From contig CM026387.1 in the NCBI GenBank assembly GCA_014843695.1, positions 75,543,144 to 75,607,143 of the forward strand: 64,000 nt of DNA, given 5' to 3'. This DNA comes from Archivesica marissinica (Eukaryota; Mollusca; Bivalvia; Venerida; Vesicomyidae). The notes under the pieces were generated by a model. It ran no database searches. It was not told the DNA's origin and saw nothing but the letters and a program-made list of their open reading frames with translations. A program made the translations under genes and the position numbers. Shown here one piece after another: positions 48,719 to 59,103 of this stretch. Position 1 is the stretch's first letter. Every line of letters starts with the position of its first letter.

Positions 48719-49405
48719 ATGGCTTGTGTTTCGATACGAATTATAGTTTGGGCTATAGTGCTCTGGACGATTAATTACGGATGTAGAACAGATAAGGAAA
48801 CAATCTGGACCATTCCTAAATGTATTCAAGACAGAAACAAAACAGCATTCGAGCAGTGTGAAGAGCAAAGTTCGAAGTTTATAACGCGATATACAAATGA
48901 TGTCCAATTACTGTTTTCGTGGTGTTTGAATTGTGTCAAACATGTACACCATGACTTGTTTGTAGTCATCTCGGTACACCCCTCTGTCAAAGAATACGAG
49001 AGCTTTGAACGGCCGTCTCGAAGATTTCAACAACTCTACAGTTTATACACACATCATTGTTCTCATATACAGCTCTCACGTAAATTAAATGGACAGGAAA
49101 AAGAAGTAACGAGACCTTTGAGCTGCTTTAAAACTACAGGTATATTTCTTAAAAATTATACATCATGGAACATACGGAATTTGTTACTGACAGTTGTATG
49201 TTTTTGCCTCATTATTTGCCACTGTAAAGAACGTTATTTTGGCAGTGGTAATACATATATAGGAAACACAACAAATCGACTAGATCTTTGGACGTTTTAT
49301 TCCAATTTGAAAACAAACCCATTTTCGAGTTTAACATTTATCCGTGTTCGATCAAAACATATTTCAATGATATCGACAGTGGTACTAGTCAAAAAAATGA
49401 ATTGA
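48719..49405 (+). CDS. Unrecognised open frame, possible secreted or membrane Cys-rich protein
   Basis: 228 codons from ATG 48719 to TGA 49403-49405, unusually long for chance in this AT-rich DNA. A plausible acceptor (ctttttatatag) lies at 48684, so the true start may be an upstream exon in the same frame. The N-terminus MACVSIRIIVWAIVLW resembles a signal sequence. About ten Cys and two N-glycosylation sequons (NKT, NYT) follow, then a hydrophobic segment LLLTVVCFCLIIC (residues about 174-186). I recognise no family. From 49252 its 3' end overlaps, in the -1 frame, the open frame of the BIR domain. A single inserted base in the A7 run at 49391-49397 would fuse the two. It could be the 5' exon of the IAP gene, a separate gene, or chance. 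Confidence 0.4.
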   Translation: MACVSIRIIVWAIVLWTINYGCRTDKETIWTIPKCIQDRNKTAFEQCEEQSSKFITRYTNDVQLLFSWCLNCVKHVHHDLFVVISVHPSVKEYESFERPSRRFQQLYSLYTHHCSHIQLSRKLNGQEKEVTRPLSCFKTTGIFLKNYTSWNIRNLLLTVVCFCLIICHCKERYFGSGNTYIGNTTNRLDLWTFYSNLKTNPFSSLTFIRVRSKHISMISTVVLVKKMN

Positions 49406-49705
49406 TGAAATACGAATGGGCCAGATATGAGTCATTCAAGACATTTCCAGGATACTCAGTGATGTCACCATTGCATTTAGCACACGCTGGATTTTACTAC
49501 TCGGGGAGAGGAGAAGAAGTTGTGTGCTTTTGTTGTGGATTAAAGAATAAAGCATGGACCGAGAAAGAAACAGCTATCGAATTACACAAGCGACTTTCGA
49601 CAAACTGTAAGCTAATAAATGGAGAGGACACCAGCAATGTGCCAATACATGGAACTAATGAGCAGTATAAAGAAGTGTGCATAGATGAATCGGACCAAGC
49701 TACAG
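49252..49705 (+). CDS. IAP BIR-domain exon (BIR1), probable 5' part of the 52.7-56.7 kb gene
   Basis: The open frame runs from 49252 to TAG at 49813-49815 and contains a complete BIR domain. It begins at KYEWARYESFKTFPG and continues with SPLHLAHAGFYYSG. The zinc site is C-x2-C-x16-H-x6-C (CFCCG ... W ... LHKRLSTNC). BIR domains bind caspases or IAP-binding motifs. Just after it (49706) a GT follows CAG in phase 1, the same phase required by the next BIR exon at 52745, so direct splicing would keep the frame. That would leave the second BIR without its N-terminal half, and I found no intermediate exon. The 3' boundary is therefore tentative, and the 5' boundary is unknown. Confidence 0.75.
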
Positions 49706-49815
49706 GTGCATGTGGTGGTCCTGGGGATGACAATACATCTAGAAGAGTCACCCACGGAAACAACAGTATTAGTCAGTTTGGAATTCTTAATAATTCGTAC
49801 CAAATATACATATAG

Positions 49816-50720
49816 CTATATTTTGCGGCGAATATCAATTATCCTACCACTCCAGTACATACATAATTATATAACGAAAATAACTTAGCACAACTTGAAA
49901 TTATTAATCGACCAGTTTCAAGTTAAAGCAACCCGCATATTGCGCATATGTACGAACCCGTATCTATAGACAGAACATTCTAACTTGCATAATTGTGAAT
50001 TACAAAGGCGCGATTAATTCACTGCCCACCACTTTCCGACTTGTGTATGTGACGTAAATGTTTTCCATACAAATATAAACCCATGTAAAACTACTATAAT
50101 TATATAGGTTTGATTCATATCAACTAAATCCCGTGCGCAACGAATATGACCGTGTGACAATGTTCTCACGGTATTTTTCTAAACAGTCTTATTGCCGTAT
50201 GTAGTAGCATATTAGTGATTAATTGATTTGGTCAATGTTTATATATCTTTCACAGACACCGATATTCATATGAGCATGTATACGTATTTAGAAATAATCC
50301 ACATAAATATGTCCATACATTCACCTGGATGTATATTTTGATGTTTGTTTGTGTAACTTATATTACATTTTTGTAATTGTCTATAGGACATATAGTACAA
50401 TTGCTGTCCCCCCATGCATGTATACCCAATGTTTATATTGTGTACAACATATTCAAGTCATGTTGTTACATAACCTGTAACCTGACGCTAAATAAAAAGT
50501 TGTTGTTGTTGTAAACAATCTTAAAAAAATGACATTGCTTTAAAAATAACTACTAGGTACTTTCACGCGACAATCTTCATATGATGGAACGGTTTTACAG
50601 TGATACAGTGATCTTACATATAGAATGTTTTACGAGTCATTCAATGCGCCTTTATAGCAGCGAAATGAGATCATATATATAGCACGTTTTCAATTAAATT
50701 ACTATTGGTTTAAACATATT
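49816..50720. other. No gene seen
   Basis: AT-rich sequence, presumed IAP intron. Has a (gtt)n stretch at 50500-50512 with a preceding AATAAA (50492-50497). No missing BIR half-exon is detectable by eye. Confidence 0.45.
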
Positions 50721-50724
50721 TATT

Positions 50725-51025
50725 CGTTCATTATGTACAGTACATATCTATTGTATAGCTATACAAACGTTCATTATGTACAGTACATATCTATTGTATA
50801 GCTATACAAACGTTCATTATGTACAGTACATATCTATTGTATAGCTATACAAACGTTCATTATGTACAGTACATATCAATTGTATAGCTATACAAACGTT
50901 CATTATGTACAGTACATATCTATTGTATAGCTATACAAACGTTCATTATGTACAGTACATATCTATTGTATAGCTATACAAACGTTCATTATGTACAGTA
51001 CATATCTATTGTATAGCTATACAAA
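50725..51025. repeat. 43-bp tandem array, seven copies
   Basis: The unit starts cgttcattatgtacagtaca and contains tgtatagctataca, a perfect palindrome. Copies are exact apart from one tct/tca change, so the array is recent or homogenised. Lies in the presumed IAP intron. Confidence 0.97.
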
Positions 51026-51105
51026 CGAAAATGGATTTAATCTGAAGCTTAAAGCTTATTGTGATTATCTCTAAATTACTATTATGCCGGCCTCTATCGA
51101 CAACG

Positions 51106-51600
51106 ATCCAGTATATAAAATATTTGATTGTGTGAGGCGCGTAGCGCCGAAGACAGTGCCAATATTTTACATATTGGATCCGATTAAGGCTTATATCTTA
51201 ATTTATACAAATTTATTTTAGCTAGATTGCGAAACAAGTTCTTATAACTTATAATAATCACTCTCGAGACCTCATTCCTGATGGAATCCATCGCCACGAG
51301 GGAGAGAGAAGAGGCATGTGGAATTTAAATGCCTTGCCTAAGGACATAATCGTAACGGCTCCAGCGGGGCTCGAACTCCGGGCCTTTCGCACGTGAGGCG
51401 AACGCGCTACCACTGAGCTGTCACGACTTCCACAGCTTATATCTTACTTAAAACACACAGTTATATAACAAGGTCTGACTAATTAAGATTGTTAATTTCG
51501 TACATTTACGTATAGGATTTGATCAACTACACTGGCCTTTTGAAAGCAGTCCAATATTAATAATAATAGACTGCAAGTAGGCCTACAAAGGTATGACCAA
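51106..51600 (-). repeat. Dispersed hairpin repeat, reverse copy, carrying a SINE
   Basis: Reverse complement of the element at 3270-3540: hairpin part at 51106-51188 (gaggcgcgtagcgccgaagac), remainder from 51435 to about 51600. It is interrupted by SINE-B. Confidence 0.7.
51201..51434 (-). mobile_element. SINE family B with 12-bp target-site duplication
   Basis: Flanked by exact gcttatatctta at 51189-51200 and 51435-51446. This fixes the element ends: tail atttatacaaatttatttta at the left, tRNA-like head ending at cgacttccaca at the right. Confidence 0.9.
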
Positions 51601-52070
51601 TAAGAACAGTTATATGGACACACAGAACATGTCACGTAACTGATCCTATGGTTAGTCACCAGGAAGAACCTAGATATTGTTCCTACCAAATGTAAAAGTA
51701 ATACTAGAGCAAAACAGTAGTCGAAGATAATCGGAAACATAAAATTGGAAATAATTAAAGTCCAATATCTGCTCCGAGACCTGGTCAACAGAAACGTCCT
51801 GGCAACTATGAACCAACTGGGATAGCAATGTAAGTATAGCTACCCGGTTGCTAAAACCGGATAGCCAGATTGGGACGGACGAATTATCAATGCGGAAACT
51901 ATAAATATCTGCCCTTGGTGTAGTGGGAGATGGTGTTAATTATAATAGGAGATTATAACACACGACATGCTATAGTATACCGGCTAATTATAATCGTATA
52001 CTTATAAATCATCAATGACAGTAATTACGTAAAATATAAAAGGAAACTAGAACTAGCACTTCCTCGTTAC

Positions 52071-52344
52071 AAACGGGTATGTAGTCCAGTGGTAACACGC
52101 TGGACTGGTAATCCAGGGATCGCAGGTTCGATCCCTCGCCTGACCCTAATAAAATTAACAGTCTTTCAGATGGGACATTATACCGAGGTCTCGTGTCGGT
52201 GCTGTACACCGTGCACGTAAAAGATTCTGGAATGGGTCTCTGTCTGTACATTGCACTATCCTCCAAAAATCTAAAATCACTAATCTCTTCAGGAGGCGTC
52301 GCTCATATGGGCAACCGGTAGCGACGACAAATAAACGTAAAACA
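52071..52344 (+). mobile_element. SINE family A
   Basis: Full-length copy lacking only the aaccagaggag part of the body. Head boxes and 3' end are intact. Confidence 0.85.
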
Positions 52345-52744
52345 GACACTTCACAGATGGTCCTCTCATAGTAACAGAACTACTAATGCGGAGGACTGTA
52401 AATAATGTTGTCATAACTTGTAGCCCAGCCCATTTGTATTTTTTCATGTAAAATCGCATACAGCAATACAAATTATTCATAATTTAATTTCAACTAGTTG
52501 TCCATGTATTTCATTGTATGTGTAATTGTAATGTAATGTATGGGAAAATGCAATACAATATTATTAAAATAGCACTACGAATCGATGATGCTAGATTCCT
52601 AGGAATGTATTAATGTTAGTTTTTATTCTTAAATATTATAATAAACATAAGAAATGATATATACACATTACAGTATGTTATCCATTAGAAACATAGGTGC
52701 ACATAATTAATCTGGCGCAATCCCAATCTTAACCGTCTTTACAG

Positions 52745-55700
52745 GTATCCGTGATTGTGTGAGGTGCTTCTTCTGTGGTGGCGGGGTGATATACTGGGAA
52801 TATGATGACAGTCCGTGGGTCCAGCATGCAAGGTGCTTCCCGAACTGTGCATATCTAAAACAATGCAAAGGAGGAGATTTTATTGACATGTGTCGCATGG
52901 CAAATATTGAAAATCTTCCTACAACGAGCAGTCAGGTAATTTAATTAGCATATATATGTATACCATTTATTGTGGGTACGTTGCATTATTAATATGCATA
53001 TACATGTATACCATTTATTACAGGTACGTTGCATTATTAATTAGCATATACATGTATACCATTTATTACAGGTACGTTGCATTATTAATTAGCATATACA
53101 TGTATACCATTTATTACAGGTACGTTGCATTATTAATATGCATATACATGTATACCATTTATTGTGGGTACGTTGCATTATTAATATGCATATACATGTA
53201 TACCATTTATTACAGGTACGTTGCATTATTAATATGCATATACATGTATACCATTTATTACAGGTACGTTGCATTATTAATTAGCATATACATGTATACC
53301 ATTTATTACAGGTACGTTGCATTATTAATTAGCATATACATGTATACCATTTATTACAGGTACGTTGCATTATTAATATGAATTCACTGCTAAACCAATT
53401 AAGTCAGAAGGAAAAGAGATCAAATGTGCTCACTATATTAAGAACATAAAAACCGAAACAGAAGAAACAATTTACACCCATACCAAGTGTAAATGACTCC
53501 CGTGGAAGTCGTGATAGCGCTGTGGATGCGCGTTCACTTCAGGTGCGAAAGGTCTGGAGTTCGAGCCCCGCTGGAGCCGTTACGATTGTGCCCTTAGGCA
53601 AGACATGGTTTATAGGTTTATTTATTTAGACGTATACATATAGTACATAGTCATAATTATATACATATTATACATACTATTTACACGTGATCAATGTCAT
53701 ACAAGCAAATTATACATGTATTGAGTAGAAATTTTAGAATAGAATAGATATATATTTGTTTTTAGAGAGGATAAACTTTAATATTACAAATTACTTATTT
53801 AGTATGTATGCAAATATACATGTGCATGTATACTTGTTTATTCTGGGAAACAAGGTAAGTATATTGAATGTTGCTTACCGCTTATTCTATGTGCAACTAT
53901 ATACAACATGATCAACAATAATATTATGCTGTATTTAAAAACCTATTATAGAGGTTAGTGCACTATGATATTTAATATCGAAGTTCTTATAGCAATAGCT
54001 TGTTTGTAGTATAATGCTAAGTTCAATAATATAGTTCTATTGTTTGATTGTAACAATTCAATACAGAACAGAACAGAACAGAAATGTTATTAAGACTTGT
54101 ACATGGTACATCGTCAAATACATATATACAAATATATATGATGTAAATATATACAACAATTTTATCGTGGTCATGTGGCATATAGAATCTGATAATAATA
54201 AGAAAATGCATCTAATTATATAAACTAAAGAACCCACACAAACAATTGCTTGTATATGTGGTCGTTGTCTTTCATTGCTTGCAGCGTACTCTTTACATAA
54301 ACTCACTAACATGTAACTATTATTGATAAACTTTCAAACAATTTAAAATCAGAAGAATGTGCGGAGAAAAATTCCAATTCAATTTCAGGAATTTCAACAA
54401 GAGACTATTGCAGAAGATCAACAGGTTGAAGATTTGAACAGCGTTGCTGCTAAACGTGTACTTGAAATGGGCTATACACAGGCACACGTAGTCGATGCTA
54501 TCACACATACAAGGCGTCAATTTAGTAAGTTATTCTCAAATATAATTTGATTTATGCCCTGCATTGTAATATACACTCAACCAAATTCCTATTCGGTCAC
54601 CTGTGTTTTATAACATTTGGAGTCAACTAATAATCATACAATTTGCATATTTTCGTATTGCATGTTATACCAGTTGATTATACAGCAATTCATTGCATAC
54701 ATATCTGTAGTAAAATGTATTAAATAAGATGATATGAATATTGATATTATATGGTTATTAGTGTGCTCCAAATATTGTAAAACACTAAATGACCGATTAG
54801 GAATTTTGTTGAGTGTACATGTATGTCGTTTTAAAACATTGTCGTGACGTCATACCTGTGTACTTGCAGTCCATTATTATTAATATTGGACTGCTGTCAA
54901 AAGGCCAGAGTATTATGTTAAATCCCGGATCTTGTTATATAAGTGTGTGTTTTAAGTAAGATATAAGCCTCAAACTGATCCAATATGTAAACTATTGGTA
55001 CTGTCTTCGGCGCAACGCGCCTCACACATTCCAATATTTTAGGCTACATATTGGATCGTTTTCGGCTTATATCCTATGTATACATTGTATTATTTAAATT
55101 GGTGTATGTAATTTATCTGCGTTTTGGCAATCACGTGTACTAGTTTATATCATGTTACATACCGTGTGAATAATTTATATTACTGAATAACTTCTTGGTC
55201 TTTTTTCGTTTGTTAAATCATTACTAACTTCAAACATCGTCCATAGATACGACAAAACTGAAAGCTCAGCATCTGCTAGAATACCTTCTTGACAACAGTG
55301 TTACTAGAACTATACCGTGTCGACAACAGTCAGAGAACAGACACGAATATAGTGGCCGACAATCACTTGCATCACATACTAGCCAATCGACCAGCATATC
55401 AAAATGTCCGCAGCAATCAGAGCATAGGAGTCGGGGAAACAGCAGAAGTAAGACATCTTTAGAAAGTAGCAGTAGATCGTGTCAATCTGATGAAATCACT
55501 CTCACGTCTGATGGGTTATTAGCGGATGTTGTGGTTAGAAGTTCTACTGGGTCAAACCAAGATGGTATGTACAATTAGGTACTATACATGTATACTGTAA
55601 GAGGTGGCTTAAGTTGGTGTACACATGCTTAGACTAGGATTAGAATTAGTTTATAAAAATATCTCGATTGAGAACAAGTTCTTTTAATTTATACAACTTT

Positions 55701-56730
55701 ATTTTTAGCTCGATTGCGAAACAAGTTCTTACAACCTATATTAATCACTCTCGAGACCTAATTCCTGATGGAATCCATCGCCACGAGGGAGAGAGAGAGA
55801 GAGAAGAGGCAACATGGAATTTAACTGCATTGCCTAATGGCACAATAGTAACGGCTTCAGTGAGGCTCGAACTCCGGGCCATTAGCACCTGAAGCGAACG
55901 CGCTACCATTGCGCTATCACGACCTCCACTTGCAATGTTCTTACAACTTATAATAATCATTCTCGATACCTAATTCCTGATGGAGAGAAGAGGCATGTGG
56001 AAGTTAAATGCCCTCTGCGCTATCACGACTTCCACAAAGTTTAGAATTAAATATAGACATAATATGCTACCAGAAAGAAGTTATATTACTGTACCTGGAA
56101 AAACGTATTAGTTAAAATGATTGATCCAATCAGGCCTGTAGCCACACTGAGGCACACCGAGACAGCTGCCTCGGTTAAAATGCCCAAAGCAAAAAATAAA
56201 TAAATGAAAAATTAAATAAATAAAATGCAACTATTCCTTTGCTGTATAAAATGTTGCTAGAGAGCTGATAGGTCAGTACATAAGTATACGTCTAAAGACT
56301 CTAAACTCATTAAATCAGAAAACGCAGGAAATCACTTCTATACCCCAACAATTGTAAGGGGGAACATGCCCCCGGACCTCTAGATTCATTGTAGATTGCC
56401 TCGGTTGAAATGTTCCTCTAGCAATATTCCAAATGTCCAGATGTGCACTTGTTTCTAAAATTGACTTTCAGTTTTACTTTCATAGATTTAACCTACATTC
56501 GTTTTTATGACGCACTTGTTTTATATATTACAGAAAGCAAGCTATTAAAAGAGGAAAATGAACAACTAAAGGAACAGATGATTTGCAAAATTTGCATGGA
56601 TAAAGATGCCAACATTGTGTTTCTTCCCTGTGGCCACATGCTTGCATGTGTCGAATGTGCACATGCCCTTAGAAAATGTGCGATATGTCGCAAAATAATA
56701 GAAGGCACTGTACGAGTTTACCCTGCATGA
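52745..56730 (+). CDS. Inhibitor-of-apoptosis protein gene: BIR, UBA-like, linker and RING exons
   Basis: Four exons join in phase with GT-AG borders. (1) 52745-52935: second half of a BIR, with zinc site C-x2-C-x16-H-x6-C (CVRCFFCGGG ... W ... VQHARCFPNC). (2) 54389-54524: UBA-like, with VEDLNSVAAKRVLEMGYTQA then VVDAIT. (3) 55247-55564: a Ser/Gln-rich linker beginning TTKLKAQHLLEYLLDN. (4) 56534-56730: helix LKEENEQLKEQ and a C3HC4 RING, C-x2-C-x11-C-x-H-x3-C-x2-C-x6-C-x2-C (CKICMDKDANIVFLPCGH ... CAICRKI), ending at TGA. This BIR-UBA-RING order is that of cIAP/XIAP-type E3 ligases, which ubiquitinate caspases and signalling partners in the cytosol. The first exon starts with two bases of a codon, so an upstream exon is required. 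The BIR at 49.4 kb is the best candidate. Copy 1 at 307-4024 is dead. Confidence 0.9.
52940..53385 (+). repeat. 48-bp tandem array, about nine copies, in the IAP intron
   Basis: The unit reads agcatatacatgtataccat then ttattacaggtacgttgcat. It begins right after the BIR exon donor. Variants ttattaatatg/ttattaattag and acag/gtgg alternate. Homologous to the 42-bp array at 514-2648. Confidence 0.95.
53501..54230 (+). other. Insertion specific to IAP copy 2 (SINE-B fragment plus AT-rich DNA)
   Basis: 53501-53608 is the tRNA-like head and start of SINE-B in forward orientation (gtggaagtcgtgatagcgct; gagttcgagccccgctgg). The following 620 bp are AT-rich with acagaacagaacagaaca near 54063. Copy 1 goes straight through at 2760-2770, so this is an insertion here or a deletion there. 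Confidence 0.6.
54841..55084 (+). repeat. Dispersed hairpin repeat, copy in block A2
   Basis: Counterpart of 3270-3540, with the acgcgtaaatgtacgaaatt segment deleted. Confidence 0.7.
55709..56036 (-). mobile_element. SINE family B pair in block A2
   Basis: Same arrangement as 4169-4502: one full copy (55709-55929) and one internally deleted copy (55934-56036). Confidence 0.78.
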
Positions 56731-56734
56731 GTAC

Positions 56735-57190
56735 ATCATATTATGGGCTTAACCTGTATTGAGTATTTGTCACTGATATCTCAAATTCAAAAGGGCTCTA
56801 AAATGTTTTTGGTATCAATGGAAAGATTAGAACGTCTACCTGAACTCATAAAATGTTAGCATTGTCAAACAGTTATGGTAACATAGTTTGTTTAACCACA
56901 TCTTAGACATTCCTGTGATCATGGATATGTATGTCATGTATGTCTAATATTGTTTGTAAATTAGTTTAAACATATATGTTTTCACCACTCGTGTTTATGT
57001 CCCCCTTGTGGAGCATATACTCATTTCTTTGTCAGAGAAATACTCGCAAATGTCATAGGTATCGTCAACACTCAGTAGTGTAACAGAAGAGCCTTTTTTC
57101 ATATGGTAGAAACAATCCAGATCAACATGCTCACAACCTCCTATAAAACTGTGGAAATAACACATATACGGTAGTTTTAATCTTTATTAT
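56735..57190. other. No gene seen (3' flank of the IAP gene)
   Basis: Presumed 3' UTR and intergenic DNA. No canonical AATAAA before the microsatellite; ctcataaaatg near 56845 is the nearest variant. Confidence 0.45.
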
Positions 57191-57202
57191 TGTCTCATCC
57201 AC

Positions 57203-57994
<792 letters not shown>

Positions 57995-57999
57995 TCTTA

Positions 58000-58850
58000 G
58001 CTGCGATAAGTGCCACCGTTGGAATCATCGAAAATGCGGAATGATTTATTTATTCTCCCCCATTCACTTTAATTAATCTTGATTAGTGGCCTGAAACCTA
58101 GATAGATAATCACTCCTGGTATGGCAAACACACGGCTACATAGTCCCATTCATAATTGTGTCTAATTACCTAAATAGCTAATAATAGCATTATTATAATG
58201 GGCCTGTATAGTGCAGTACTATATATATATATAATACGAACCTGTGATTATACGAATGCACTAGTATACGAAACTACCATTAGACGAACAAGGGATTATA
58301 CGAAATCACCTGAATTCACCTAAAACCCTTGCCTTCTTGCTTTCAACGAGATATTCTTATCTGGGTGAAATAAAACCGAGAAATTCGACGGAATTTTATC
58401 TAGATTAACTCGATGCAGGTCTGTGTTAGACGCCATTTTATTAGATAGCTTGTCTCGCGTGGCTACAGCGAGCACATGTAACTATGGAGGGCGTGCCTAA
58501 GTAGCGTTTGCAGAAAGGTCAATTACTAGGTCACTAGCTCAAGATAAATGGAAAATTTTAAACAATTTCTTTCTTGGCAAAAACCAAACCCTGCTTCTTA
58601 CCAAATCACTTCTTTTTCAGAGGTGTTTTTATATCCAAATCCTTTTGTAGATCATAATCACTACATTAGAATAAACCTGTAGTTTAATGATAGTTTATTG
58701 CAAATCAATAGTAAATATGTCATACACAAAAAAGATACAATACATAGCATGAACATGCAAATGGTTTGGGCCACACAAGTTTGGGCCACTTATGTGGAAA
58801 CCATATCCATCATGCAAACTCCACTAGCCCATCTCGCTAAGAAGTCATTC
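58000..58850. other. No gene seen
   Basis: AT-rich sequence with a short (TA)n near 58220 and several close repeats of tacgaa/cgaac words (58235-58310), possibly a degraded tandem repeat. No exon recognised. Confidence 0.45.
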
Positions 58851-58855
58851 TAATA

Positions 58856-59033
58856 CAGTCAAACCTGTCTTAAGCAGCCAGCCAAGGGAGTCAGAGAAAG
58901 TGGCTGCTTAGCACAGGTGGCTGCTTAATACAGGTCAAATGTATAGTAAAACAACATATTTGGAATCTTGAAACTGGCTGCTTAATACAGGTTGGCTGCC
59001 TAATGGAGGTGACCACTAACACAGGTTTGACTG
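58856..59033. mobile_element. TA-target MITE (Tc1/mariner-like ends)
   Basis: Ends cagtcaaacctgt / acaggtttgactg form perfect inverted repeats flanked by TA (58854-58855, 59034-59035). The interior repeats ggctgcttaatacaggt. A partial relative lies at 17774-17873 and, by inversion, in the right arm. Confidence 0.8.
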
Positions 59034-59103
59034 TATAGTCGTTGTAAACCATAATTACCTGATCAGTCACATACATTTGTTTGTTTTTCTCTCCAACTGC
59101 AAG

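Larger units (their letters stand above)
52631..56262 (+). repeat. Segmental duplication block A, copy 2
   Basis: Collinear partner of 190-4725, carrying the intact version of the IAP exons. An insertion relative to copy 1 at about 53501-54230 contains a SINE-B fragment and AT-rich sequence. Confidence 0.85.

Noticed and set aside
48677..48907. Minus-strand frame opposite the 48719 open frame
   Set aside because: Shorter, without features, and antisense to the longer frame; treated as a shadow.
50725..51025. CRISPR-like array
   Set aside because: Units are contiguous tandem repeats with no unique spacers, in animal nuclear DNA.
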